A stretch of 64,000 nucleotides of DNA from Mucilaginibacter sp. (GTDB lineage Bacteria; Bacteroidota; Bacteroidia; Sphingobacteriales; Sphingobacteriaceae): assembly GCF_025359345.1 (NCBI RefSeq), contig NZ_JANYGQ010000032.1, positions 186,001-250,000 of the forward strand. The letters run 5' to 3'. The first letter of the stretch is position 1, and each line of letters starts with the position of its first letter. The position numbers were made by a program, and so were the translations under genes. A model generated the notes under the pieces. The model was not told the DNA's origin and did not search any database. It saw only the letters and a program-made list of their open reading frames with translations. Below, piece after piece: positions 31,475 through 41,000 of this stretch.

Positions 31475-32236
31475 TCAACTAATATACCCTTTCACATATT
31501 CTTTCGTCAATTCTTCTTTCGGGTTTAGCAAAACCTCTTCAGTGGGGCCAAACTCAATTATCTTGCCCATGTAAACAAAGATGATATAGTCGGATACCCT
31601 GCGTGCCTGCCTGAGAATGTGGGTTACCAACACGATAGAATATTTCTCTTTGAGGCTGATAAATAAATCTTCAATAATGGCGGTTGAAACCGGGTCGAGG
31701 GCTGAGGTGGATTCATCACCCAAAATTATTTCCGGGCCTACAGCAAGGCCCCTGGCCAGGCACAAACGCTGCTGCTGGCCGATGGATAGGCGCGTTGCCG
31801 AAGCATTCAACCTGTCTTTGACTTCGTTCCATAGGCCAGTGGCTTTTAATTGCTCCTCAACCAACTGATCGAGCACCTGTTTTTTGCGGATGCCATGTAT
31901 ACGCGGCCCGTAGGCAACGTTGTCATAAATAGACATTGGCAGGGGATAGGGCCTTTGCGAAAGCAGGCCCATTTTTTTGCGGATGTGGGTTACTTCGGCA
32001 TCGGGGGCATAAATGTCCTCGCCATCAACCAATACCTTGCCGGTAATTTTTACATCGGCCGTATTGTCCCAAAGCCTGTTGAAGGATTTTAACAGCGTGG
32101 TTTTGCCGCAGCCTGATGGACCGATGATAGAGGTTACTTTTTTATCAGGGATATTGATATTGATATCCTTTAAAATATGTTGGGCGCCAATGTGTACATC
32201 CAAATGTTGAACGCTTATATGCGGGGTCTTGGTCAT
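31475..32236 (-). CDS. pstB: Phosphate ABC transporter ATP-binding protein
   Basis: 253 residues. Walker A GPSGCGKTTLLKSF near 39-52, signature LSIGQQQRLCLARGLAVGP near 150-168 and Walker B EIILGDESTSALDP, where Gly-Asp-Glu replaces the usual Leu-Asp-Glu. The span VDGEDIYAPDAEVTHIRKKMGLLSQRPYPLPMSIYDNVAYGPRIHG is diagnostic for PstB. Powers phosphate import through PstCA. Last gene of the pst run, 1 base after pstA, so translation is tightly linked. No phoU follows it here. Confidence 0.95.
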   Translation of the reverse strand: MTKTPHISVQHLDVHIGAQHILKDININIPDKKVTSIIGPSGCGKTTLLKSFNRLWDNTADVKITGKVLVDGEDIYAPDAEVTHIRKKMGLLSQRPYPLPMSIYDNVAYGPRIHGIRKKQVLDQLVEEQLKATGLWNEVKDRLNASATRLSIGQQQRLCLARGLAVGPEIILGDESTSALDPVSTAIIEDLFISLKEKYSIVLVTHILRQARRVSDYIIFVYMGKIIEFGPTEEVLLNPKEELTKEYVKGYIS

Positions 32237-32237
32237 T

Positions 32238-33083
32238 TTAAATTTTGTGTTTCGAGAATTTTTTAATTAGTATATCTGCCAATACTGTAATGATAAGTAC
32301 GATGATAGTTAGTATCAAGGCCGAAGCATATCCACGCCCCTGCACTTCTTCCACCGGGCTGCCCAGCTGGAAAAATATGGCCAGCGGAAGGGTAGCGGCT
32401 GGTTCATGTAAGGATGTGGGGATGTTATCACTAAAGCCCGCGGTAAACAATACCGATGCAACATCGCCAATTGCGCGACCGAAGTATAATAGTATCGCTG
32501 TAAATATTCCTGGTCGTATCTGCCTTAAAACCACCTTTGCGGTTTCCCAACGGGTTGCGCCAAGAGATAAGGTAGCATCGCGCAGTTCAAACGGTACGGT
32601 GCGGATAACTTCATCAAGCGTACGCACCAATATTGGGATAACCAGCAGCGTAACAGCGATTATACCACCGAGCAACGAAGCCCTGATACCGAAGTAAACC
32701 ATAATAAGGAAGCCGAACGCACCGTAAACTATTGACGGGATGCCAAACAGCACGTCAAACGCCATGCGGATGGTATTCGATAGAAAACGCTTGCCATCCA
32801 TATATAAATTAATGAATATAGCAACGGGGATGCTGATGATAAGCCCTAGAACTGTAGCGCCACCGGCAACATAAAACGAGCCAATAATGGCGTTTAAAAT
32901 CCCCCCTTCTTTACCAATGTAAAAGCCGCCACCCGGTGTTTTGGTAATCATATCCCAATTCATGTAAGGAAGGCCTTTGAAAAATATGGTGCCAACTATC
33001 AGGAAAAAACTGCCTGATACAATGATGGTGGCCAATATCATCAGCACACGGAAAAATAGTTCTTCAAATTTTCGTTTTCTCAT
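32238..33083 (-). CDS. pstA: Phosphate ABC transporter permease PstA
   Basis: 281 residues, six membrane helices. It has the EAA-type cytoplasmic loop ELRDATLSLGATRWETAKVVLRQIRPG near 173-199, which contacts PstB, and the PstA-typical AIFFQLGSPVEEVQGRGYASALILT near its end. It forms the inner-membrane channel with PstC. ATG overlaps the pstC stop by 4 bases. Confidence 0.92.
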   Translation of the reverse strand: MRKRKFEELFFRVLMILATIIVSGSFFLIVGTIFFKGLPYMNWDMITKTPGGGFYIGKEGGILNAIIGSFYVAGGATVLGLIISIPVAIFINLYMDGKRFLSNTIRMAFDVLFGIPSIVYGAFGFLIMVYFGIRASLLGGIIAVTLLVIPILVRTLDEVIRTVPFELRDATLSLGATRWETAKVVLRQIRPGIFTAILLYFGRAIGDVASVLFTAGFSDNIPTSLHEPAATLPLAIFFQLGSPVEEVQGRGYASALILTIIVLIITVLADILIKKFSKHKI

Positions 33084-33973
33084 GCGGCCAGTCTCCTTTC
33101 GAGTCGGGCAAGTATCACCCTCGAGATAATATTAAACAGTAAAATAATAATGAAAAGCAGCAGGGCCGCAAACATCAGCGCCGAATCGTACGAGGGGATG
33201 GAAAGCATCTCGCCATAGTTATTAGCAATAAGCGCGGGCAATGGATAACCCGTATCGAAAACAGAATGTGGCACCACAGCATTATTACCGCAAACCATTA
33301 AAACTGCAATGGTTTCACCAAAGGCGCGCGATATGGCGAGCACCGTAGCTGCGACTATTCCGGGCAAAGCCTTCCGCAGTATCACCTTTTTTATGGTTTC
33401 CCACTTGGTAGCGCCAAGGGCAAGCGATGCGTCTTTCAGTTCCTGGGGGATTGTACGTAACACTTCGCTAATAATGCTAACAATCAGCGGAAATATCATT
33501 ACCGCCAAAACGATGCCGCCTGCCAGCACGCTGTAACCCGTTGAAAACTCAACAAAATGCGGTGCAATATTAGCCTGGATAAGCGGGATAATAAACAACA
33601 CCCCCCAAACCCCAAAAATAACCGGCGGTATACCCGAAAGTAAATTTACAAAAGGGGTGAGGATGCGTTTTATCCTGGCGGGCGCGTATTCGACAATGTA
33701 TAATGCCGTAAGCAGGCACAAAGGCAGGGCAATAATGATGGCAATTGCAGTTACCCACAACGTGCCCATTATAAACGGGAAAAAGCCGAACAGGCCTTTC
33801 AACGGTTTCCATACACTTGTGGTTATCAGTTCGGTCCAGCCCAATCGCTGTATTATCGGGACGGATTTGTAGTATAATCCGATGCCGATGACCAATAATA
33901 ACGAAACTGATGCCAGCGTAAACACCAGCATCAGTTTCGAGAGGATCTTATCTTTGAGTAGTCGAAAGTTCAT
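33080..33973 (-). CDS. pstC: Phosphate ABC transporter permease PstC
   Basis: 297 residues with six helices. The EAA loop ELKDASLALGATKWETIKKVILRKALPG lies near 179-206, followed by AISRAFGETIAVLMVCGN, the typical PstC block. Partner of PstA. The 102 bp before it, between pstS and pstC, are filled with TTGTAAAGGTTGTAA-type repeats, so the pstS part and the pstCAB part of the message can be separated by a hairpin; that may allow higher pstS expression. Confidence 0.92.
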   Translation of the reverse strand: MNFRLLKDKILSKLMLVFTLASVSLLLVIGIGLYYKSVPIIQRLGWTELITTSVWKPLKGLFGFFPFIMGTLWVTAIAIIIALPLCLLTALYIVEYAPARIKRILTPFVNLLSGIPPVIFGVWGVLFIIPLIQANIAPHFVEFSTGYSVLAGGIVLAVMIFPLIVSIISEVLRTIPQELKDASLALGATKWETIKKVILRKALPGIVAATVLAISRAFGETIAVLMVCGNNAVVPHSVFDTGYPLPALIANNYGEMLSIPSYDSALMFAALLLFIIILLFNIISRVILARLERRLAA

Positions 33974-33974
33974 T

Positions 33975-34075
33975 TTGTAAGTTGTAAAGGTTGTAAGCGT
34001 TGTAGTTGTTGTAGAAGTCGAAAAGGAGCAAATTTTAACATTTACAACCCTTTCAACATTTACAACATCTTCAAC
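33975..34075. repeat. Inverted repeat array of GTTGTAAAG units inside the pst operon
   Basis: GTTGTAAAGGTTGTAAGCG and similar units at 33979-34018 face ACATTTACAACCCTTTCAAC and TTTACAACATCTTCAACC at 34038-34075. The arms pair imperfectly over 35-40 bases, giving a long hairpin in the spacer between pstS and pstC. Confidence 0.65.
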
Positions 34076-35050
34076 CTATTCAACCTTCTTCAGTTCCTCC
34101 TGTATTTTTGCTTTTGAAAGCGCTATGTAGCCGTTGGCGTCCACATCTTTTTGGCCCTGGGTCAGTACAAATTTTACAAACTCAACCAGTTCTTTTTTCT
34201 TTGGTTTACCTTTAAATAAAAAGCCGAGGTTACGTGCGGGTGGCGACGGGTATTTGCCGGCTGCTATGGCATCTGTTAAATGGTCAACCGTATCATAAAA
34301 ATTTTCGTCGGCATCTATTTTTCCGTTACCGTTTACGTCGATAGGCAGGGCATGTACCCCATCAACCTGTTTGCGGGTTTTTAAATCGTACAGGTAGGCA
34401 ATATTGTTGTAACCAATGGCGGTTACATCTTTTTTAACCGCTTGCGCTAGTCCCGGGTCGCCATAAACCCCTACACCAAGCAGGTCCTCCTGCTTTTTAC
34501 CAAAATACTTGGCCCAGGTTTCACCTGCACCGGCAGCATCCGAGCGGTTGTAAACATGGATAGGTACGGATACTTTACCTGCAAGCTGGCTCCAGTTTTT
34601 GACGTTGCCGGTAACAAATACGTTTAAAAACTGGTCGCGTTTAACGCCTTTGGCAAGCAATGCCGCAGCGTTGGGGTTTCCAGTATTAAACGTTGGCAGC
34701 ACAGCATCTTTTGTTACGTAAATGGTGTATGCGCCTTTTTTAACTTCAGCCGGGTCGATATCCCTCGATGCGAGGCCGATATCAACCAGCCCCGATAATG
34801 CATCAGTAATACCTTTACCCGCGCCGCCAGCAGAAATGTTGAACTTCACGTTGGGGTGCAGTTTTTTAAACTCGTCTGCCCATTTTACAGTGATGGGATA
34901 AAGGGCAAATGCGCCTGATATGCTAATGGTTCCTTGCAGATCGTCTGCCGGTTTTGCACTACCGGGTATAAACGATGAGCCGCCTACGGCTACCGATAGC
35001 AATGCAATGGCTACTGTCAATGTCTGCCTTGTGAATAATGTGTTTTTCAT
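34076..35050 (-). CDS. pstS: Phosphate-binding protein PstS with an EF-hand-like loop
   Basis: 324 residues, N-terminal signal peptide (first about 33 residues). Type-2 periplasmic binding protein: SISGAFALYPITVKWADEF near 43-61 and SAGGAGKGITDALSGLVDIGLASRDI near 73-98 are the phosphate-binding blocks, and NRSDAAGAGETWAKYF near 168-183 completes the site. Residues 238-249, DVNGNGKIDADE, match a calcium-binding EF-hand loop (Asp-x-Asn-x-Asn-x-x-x-Asp-x-x-Glu) inserted in the second lobe. Delivers phosphate to PstCA. It follows the porin gene by 11 bases, so the two are likely co-transcribed. Confidence 0.9.
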   Translation of the reverse strand: MKNTLFTRQTLTVAIALLSVAVGGSSFIPGSAKPADDLQGTISISGAFALYPITVKWADEFKKLHPNVKFNISAGGAGKGITDALSGLVDIGLASRDIDPAEVKKGAYTIYVTKDAVLPTFNTGNPNAAALLAKGVKRDQFLNVFVTGNVKNWSQLAGKVSVPIHVYNRSDAAGAGETWAKYFGKKQEDLLGVGVYGDPGLAQAVKKDVTAIGYNNIAYLYDLKTRKQVDGVHALPIDVNGNGKIDADENFYDTVDHLTDAIAAGKYPSPPARNLGFLFKGKPKKKELVEFVKFVLTQGQKDVDANGYIALSKAKIQEELKKVE

Positions 35051-35061
35051 AATAATTTATT

Positions 35062-36195
35062 TTAGAAAACTATTTGCAACTGCGCATTAAGTAAGTCGTT
35101 TTTAATTTGTGTTACCTGTTCCCTGCGGATGCTGTAGTCGATGGTTAATCTTGTCCAATCGTTAAAGTAATAGTTGAAGCCGCCGATGTACCAGTTCGAT
35201 TTGTCTGTTAATACCGATTTGTTAGGGTCGTAGGTGTCATATTTGGCAGCCAGCTGTAATTTTTTAGGGATTACGTAATAGGCAGCCTGTGCGTACCAAC
35301 CGCTTTTCTGTATAATGCCATCGGCACCTTTATCGTATTCTGCGGTCAGCGATAATCCGTCCAACACATACCTTGCATCGAAACCAGTGCGGTTGCGTTT
35401 GTGGTCGGCTGCCGGATTACCGTAATTACCAAGGCCACTATAGAAGTTCGCAGATACCGCCAGGTTTTTAACCGGGTGAACAGTTAACCTGCCGCCAACA
35501 TCTTTATGGTTGTTATTATCAGTGGTAACATCGTAGCCTGCGCCATTAAACACCCCCAACGAGTAATCAAAAAGGTAAAAGTCGTCGTTTTTCGCAAAGC
35601 TGCCGTTTACCTGGATGCCAATGTCGCGGCCATTTGAGTTACCTATAACATCTTTGGTGCGGGATACCATCGCTTCCACAACCTGTGAGCGGTCGGAGAA
35701 CTCCAGTTGCGAATCAGATGTTAAGCTTTCAACGGAAAATGGTATTTTAAACTGGCCTGCAGAAAATTTAAGGAAGTCGCCGACTTTGTAAGCTACAAAT
35801 GCATCTACCAGTTTTACTCCTGTGCCTCCAAATTCCGTATACACATCATACGACCAATTGGGAGAAACTTCGCCCCTAAGGTCAAGACGTACACGCCTTA
35901 AGTCGAAGGCATTGTTAACTCCTTTTTGCGCAAAGCCCTGGTAACGGGCCTGTACCAGGCCACTTATCTGTAGTGCCTTACCAAGGGATATGCCATGCTG
36001 ATTGGCCGCTTTGTCTTTTTTTGCCTGTTCTTTTATAGCCTGGTCGGCACGGATGGAATCTGCCTCCTGCTGGCTGAGTAAATTCTTTTTTATTAAGAGA
36101 TTTAAAAGGTCTTCATTTTGCTGCGCTTTAACATTAATGGCGCTGAAAAGCACACTCAATACAAGTGCAGTTGCAATTACGTAAGGTAATTTCAT
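35062..36195 (-). CDS. OprP/OprO-type phosphate-selective porin family protein
   Basis: 377 residues with a signal peptide ending near VKAQ (residue 25), a short helical stretch rich in Lys/Gln/Ala (about 28-65, ADSIRADQAIKEQAKKDK, possibly a trimer coiled coil), then about 16 amphipathic beta strands (SGLVQARYQGF, YDVYTEFGG, FKIPFSVESL) and a terminal Phe (LQIVF) as expected for outer-membrane barrels. GQFKIPFSVE is a conserved block of the OprP/OprO family. First gene of the pst run, so phosphate or polyphosphate uptake across the outer membrane is likely. Confidence 0.85.
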   Translation of the reverse strand: MKLPYVIATALVLSVLFSAINVKAQQNEDLLNLLIKKNLLSQQEADSIRADQAIKEQAKKDKAANQHGISLGKALQISGLVQARYQGFAQKGVNNAFDLRRVRLDLRGEVSPNWSYDVYTEFGGTGVKLVDAFVAYKVGDFLKFSAGQFKIPFSVESLTSDSQLEFSDRSQVVEAMVSRTKDVIGNSNGRDIGIQVNGSFAKNDDFYLFDYSLGVFNGAGYDVTTDNNNHKDVGGRLTVHPVKNLAVSANFYSGLGNYGNPAADHKRNRTGFDARYVLDGLSLTAEYDKGADGIIQKSGWYAQAAYYVIPKKLQLAAKYDTYDPNKSVLTDKSNWYIGGFNYYFNDWTRLTIDYSIRREQVTQIKNDLLNAQLQIVF

Positions 36196-36480
36196 TTTAA
36201 GTTTTTGTCGGGAAAATTGTGATTAAAAAATATTAATTATGTGTTGGAGTGACTTAGGATCAACAGCAACAACACATACAATATTGTGGGGTGTAATGAT
36301 AATGACGAGTGAAAATAAAGGTTAGCAAATAATGCTTTAAAGTTTTCATTGTTTGTTTTAATTCTATAATATCTACCTATTTAGTAGTGTAAAGATATAG
36401 CGAATATTTTATATCGCAAATATTTAACAAGAATTAATTCTTCTAAATTGTAATAAGTATTATAAATAATTGATTTATAG
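36196..36480. other. AT-rich intergenic region upstream of the phosphate module
   Basis: 285 bp with no coding frame. It should hold the promoter of the porin-pst operon on the minus strand. I find no TAnnTTTG element at a good distance and no sequence I can call a Pho-type box; there is a small symmetrical AAGAATTAATTCTT at 36430-36443, a perfect 14-bp palindrome that could be an operator. Confidence 0.4.
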
Positions 36481-36520
36481 GTAAATAAAAAACCGACAAA
36501 TGTTAACCATTTGCCGGTTT
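36481..36520 (-). terminator. Intrinsic terminator of the efflux/MarR operon
   Basis: AAACCGGCAAATG and CATTTGTCGGTTT on the minus strand (36520-36490) form a 13-bp stem with one mismatch and a TTAAC-type loop, followed by TTTTATTTAC. It stands 31 bases after the marR stop. Confidence 0.8.
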
Positions 36521-36550
36521 AAAGAGTTGTAGCGATGCTGTTTTACTTAT

Positions 36551-36988
36551 TTATACCACATTGATAAGGCTTTTTTCGATAATTGACAATGTAAAAAGAC
36601 AGCTTTCAAATTCATTTTCTTTGATGTTACTGCTGATTATTCTGTCGTTTTCAATCAATGCTTCATTAATAAGTGGAATGCTTTTTGCACCTTTTGCCGA
36701 TAGCTTTACAAAATGTTGCCGTCGGTCCTTAGGATTTTTCTCTATATCAACATATTGCTTCTGCTGCAAGTACCGGAGCATGGCCACTATGCGTGATTTA
36801 TCGATATGCATACTTGCAGCAAGTTGTTTTTGTGTAACCGGCTGATTTTGCCGTGCTAAAATCAAAAGCACATCAAAATACTTATTAATATCAAAGTTGT
36901 TTAATAAGTTGGACAGTGATACGGTATATAGGCGTGCTATCCGCCGCAACTTTGTCGAAAAAGATTCAATATCCTCCATGTTATTCAT
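36551..36988 (-). CDS. MarR family transcriptional regulator
   Basis: 145 residues with a winged-helix domain: PVTQKQLAASMHIDKSRIVAMLRYLQQKQYVDIEKNPKDRRQHFVKLSAKGAK (about 55-107) contains the recognition helix and the DRR-type wing characteristic of MarR. It overlaps the end of the membrane fusion protein gene by 8 bases and is the last gene before the terminator. Most likely it represses the efflux operon of which it is part and is released by a small-molecule ligand, giving autoregulation. Confidence 0.85.
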   Translation of the reverse strand: MNNMEDIESFSTKLRRIARLYTVSLSNLLNNFDINKYFDVLLILARQNQPVTQKQLAASMHIDKSRIVAMLRYLQQKQYVDIEKNPKDRRQHFVKLSAKGAKSIPLINEALIENDRIISSNIKENEFESCLFTLSIIEKSLINVV

Positions 36989-38066
36989 TTAATGCTTCAC
37001 CGTCTTTAATTTCGTCTGAAGCATGTAGTACAATTTTATCGCCAGGCTTCATTTTTCCAAAAACCTCGGTTGAATCGTGACTTGCAAGGCCCTCTTTAAT
37101 ATCAACAAGCGTTGCTTTGCCGCCGGCCACAGTCACTAAATACTCCCGTTCTGTAGAGCGCACAATAGCGGTATTGGGAACCAGCATTGATTTGGCACCT
37201 GATAGCATGGGTATTTTGACTTCGGCATACATGCCCGGTTTAAGTTGCTTGTTTTTGTTGATCACGTCGATTTCTATTGCCTCGCTTCGCATACTGCTCA
37301 ATGCATTAGCCGAGCGGCTTATCCGGGCAGTTTGGGTTTGGCCGGGCATGGCATTGAAGGTAAAAGCTACCGGCTGTTTTAAATCAACTTTATCCACGTA
37401 ATCTTCCGGGATAAAAACTTCCAGTCGCAGCTTGCTGATGTCCTGCAAAATAAGCATTGGTTGGTCGGTGGATTTGCCGGGGGCAACCAACGCGCCCGGC
37501 GATACGTTGCGCTGGATAATCATACCATCGAAGGGCGCATAAATATTTAAATAGCCCTGCATGGTTTTTACCGAGGCCACGTTTGAATGTTCCGATTCGG
37601 CCATGGCATCATCGGCTTTCATTTTTGCGATGGCGTTGTCCAAATCGAGGGGGGATACAGAACCGGGTTCACCTGCTGCTTCTTTTAGCCGCTGGTATTT
37701 TTCCTTGCTGGCCTGGGCATTTTCCTTTGCCTGTAAATAACGCGAATTAGCCGATTGTAACTGGGATTCCATTTCAGGCGCCTCGAGGGTAATTAATAGC
37801 TGACCTTTTTTTACTATCGAGCCACGGTCTACAAGTACTTTTTTAACAAAGCCATTAACTTTTGGGAAAAGATTGACTTCGTTATAAGGGTTTAACTGCC
37901 CGGGTAGCCTCACTGTAGTTGAAAGTGCCTTTTCGGCAATGGCGCCAAACTGGTATTTAGTGGCTGTTTTGCCAACTGCTGACGTTAGGTCGACTGGTTT
38001 TTGGTTGCCTGAACAGCCTGCAAAAAATGAGGCTAAGCCGGCTAATATGATGAGTTTAATTTTCAT
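36981..38066 (-). CDS. RND efflux membrane fusion (HlyD/AcrA-like) lipoprotein
   Basis: With ATG at 38066 (MKIKLIILAGLASFFAGC) it has 361 residues and a clean lipoprotein signal (lipobox FAGC, Cys18); the ATG at 38105 lies inside the RND gene and would place a charged extension before the signal. Beta-barrel and lipoyl halves at VNGFVKKVLVDRGSIVKKGQLLITL (about 76-100) and YLNIYAPFDGMIIQRNVSPG, with a helical hairpin between. It links the inner-membrane pump with the outer-membrane channel. The start is 5 bases after the RND stop. Confidence 0.88.
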   Translation of the reverse strand: MKIKLIILAGLASFFAGCSGNQKPVDLTSAVGKTATKYQFGAIAEKALSTTVRLPGQLNPYNEVNLFPKVNGFVKKVLVDRGSIVKKGQLLITLEAPEMESQLQSANSRYLQAKENAQASKEKYQRLKEAAGEPGSVSPLDLDNAIAKMKADDAMAESEHSNVASVKTMQGYLNIYAPFDGMIIQRNVSPGALVAPGKSTDQPMLILQDISKLRLEVFIPEDYVDKVDLKQPVAFTFNAMPGQTQTARISRSANALSSMRSEAIEIDVINKNKQLKPGMYAEVKIPMLSGAKSMLVPNTAIVRSTEREYLVTVAGGKATLVDIKEGLASHDSTEVFGKMKPGDKIVLHASDEIKDGEALNE

Positions 38067-38070
38067 GATT

Positions 38071-41000
38071 TTATAGAGTTGCTGGTTGTATTTCAGTTGA
38101 TTCATCGGGCATTAACGATGGTGATTTATAAGTGGTTTTACTTTGTACCCATGCAAATACCATAGGCAATATAAACAGGGCGGCAATTGTTGAGGCGAAT
38201 AAGCCGCCGATAACCGCCCGACCAAGCGGCGCCGTTTGTTCGCCAGCCTCGCCCATGCCTGATGCCATGGGCACCATGCCCGCCATCATGGCGAAGCTGG
38301 TCATTAATATGGGACGCAACCGTATGGATGCACTCGTTATAGCCGCGCGGGTAGCGTCGCGGTATTCCAGTCGCAGCGATTCGCCGTTGGTAACAATCAA
38401 TATCGCGTTAGCAACAGATACACCGGTGCTCATAATCATACCCATGTACGATTGCAGGTTAAGTGTTGAACCGGTAAGCAGCAAGGCTGTTAATGAGCCT
38501 AATATTACCGCAGGAATGGTACAAAGTACAGTAAGCGATAGTTTAAACGACTGGTAATTAGCTGCCAGCAATAGGAATATTACCAGTACCGCAAATAATA
38601 ATCCGTTTTGCAGGCTGCTGAAGGTATCGGTTAGCAAACTCGACATTCCTTTTACTTCAGCAATGGCCCCTTTTGGTGGGGCGCCAACCTCTTTCAAAAT
38701 CTTTTGTACTGCGGTTGTGGCGGTGCCTAAATCCTTTTTATAGATGTTTGCGCTTACGGTTAAAAAACGGCGAGGGCCGGTTCGGTCATACTCTCCAGGG
38801 GCGTAGGTGACTTTAAAGTTGGCAACATCGGCAAGCGTTGGACTGCTTTTACCTTTCAGCAAAGGGATTTCCTTTAGCTCATCCATAGTATTCATTACGT
38901 ATTCAGGTATTTGCACCTGCACCTGGTATGTATAAGCCTTGTCCTCGTCAAGCCATTGGTTCTTCTCGGTAAAACGGCTTGAGGTGGTGCTGGCTGTAAC
39001 GGAGCGGCCAATTTCCGTAACATTCAGCCCAAACTGTGCTACCTTGAGCCTGTCGAGCGTAATGGCAATAGCGGGCACCTTTAATGGCTGGGCTATTTGA
39101 ACGTCGCGCATGTAATCAATTTTTTTAAGCCTGGTAACAACACGATTGGCATAATTTTCAATTGAATCCATATCCTTACCGGCAACCCGCACTTCAATCG
39201 GGGTAGACGCCCCCTGGCTCATTATTTTTTCGGTCATGTCAATGGGCTCAAAAGTTATACGGAGATTGGGTAAGGCTGCTGCAATGTTTTTACGCAAAGC
39301 GTCTTTCAGCTCATCCATATTCATTTTATAGCTTTCATCTACTTGTACCTGCAGCACCGCCTCATGAGTGCCTGTGTTAAAAATGTAGAGGTTGCTGCTG
39401 CCATAACTGCTCGGGATCAATCCGACATAAGCCGATGATATATCAACGTGGTGCTTCACGGTTTTATCAATTATCTGTAGCACCTGTTTGGTTGCGTCTT
39501 CGGTTCGCTCAAGGCGGGTGCCGTCCGGCTCTTTAATTCGTATTTGAAACTGCCCGTTGTTCAACTTTGGCATCATGTCTTTCCCGATAATCACAAAACA
39601 CAAACCCGCCAACGCAATAACGGCAATAAGATACACCGGTATAATTATACGTTTAGCCGGCATCCAGCGCTCTAAAATTTTTATAAACCGCAACTTAACT
39701 TTTTCAAAAAAGTCATTTTTCTCCGGCTCGTTTTTTTCGTTCTCGAGGTGCCTGTTAACCTGTAATTCTTCTGAGCGGTCCATGGCCTCGCCGGCATGGG
39801 CGTGTACTTTTCCATGCTCATAATGCTGGTAACGCTCAGCTTTTATCATCCAGTTGCTTAATATAGGCACCAGGGTTTGTGCAAGCAGGTACGACACAAT
39901 CATAGTTAAACCAATGGATAACGAAAGCGGTAAAAACATGGCTTTCGGCACGCCGTTCATCAGGAACGATGGGGCAAACACGGCCAGGATACATAACAAA
40001 ATCAGCAACAATGGGAACGAAATCTCTTCGCAGGCATCATAAATGGCCAGTCGCTTTGATTTGCCCATTTCCAGGTGCTGGTGTATGTTTTCAATGGTAA
40101 CGGTCGCCTGGTCGACCAATATCCCTATCGCAAGTGCAAGACCGCTCAACGTCATGATGTTGATAGTCTGTCCACAAAGGCTTAGCAATAGTACACCAAT
40201 TAAAATGGACACTGGAATGGTTATTACCACAACCAAACTGCTGCGCAAATCGCGAAGGAAGAGCAAAACCATTAGGCCTGTAAGCAACGCACCCAGGCCA
40301 CCTTCAGTCATTAAACTCTTCACAGCATTCACAACGAAGATCGACTGATCAAATTCGTAGGATATTTTTACGTCATCGGGCAGCAAGCTTTGCATTTCGG
40401 GCAATTTCTTTTTCAGGCTCTGCACTACCGACCACGTAGAAGCATCAGCGGTTTTAACGATTGGAATGTAGACGGAGCGCTTGCCATTAATAAGCGCGTA
40501 ATCTACTGTTATGTCTGATGCATCGGCCACGCGGGCTATATCTTTAACATAAATTGGCACGCCATTTTTTGTTTTTATGGGGATGTCGCCAAACTCCTCA
40601 GATTTTTTCACCAGGGTGTTAACAGTAGTTGTAAACATAATGTCATTTAGCCGCAGGTTACCTGATGGCGACATTGCATTAAACTTTGATAACGCCTCAA
40701 CAACTTCATCGGCGGTAAGATTGTAACTCCGCAGCTTGTCTGGGTCGACATTTACGGTTATTGACCGCGAGTTGGCGCCAAACGGGGGCGGGGCCGATAA
40801 GCCTGGCACCGTTGAAAACAATGGACGAATACGGGTAGCTGCCATGTCGTAAATCTCTTTAAGACTGCGGCCCTTTGCCGACATTACTAACTGACCGACC
40901 GGCAGCGAAGACGCGTCAAAGCGTATAACCTGCGGCGGAAGCGCACCGGGCGGAAAAAATTTCATGGCACGGTTGACCTGTAGCGCAACCTGGGCCGATG

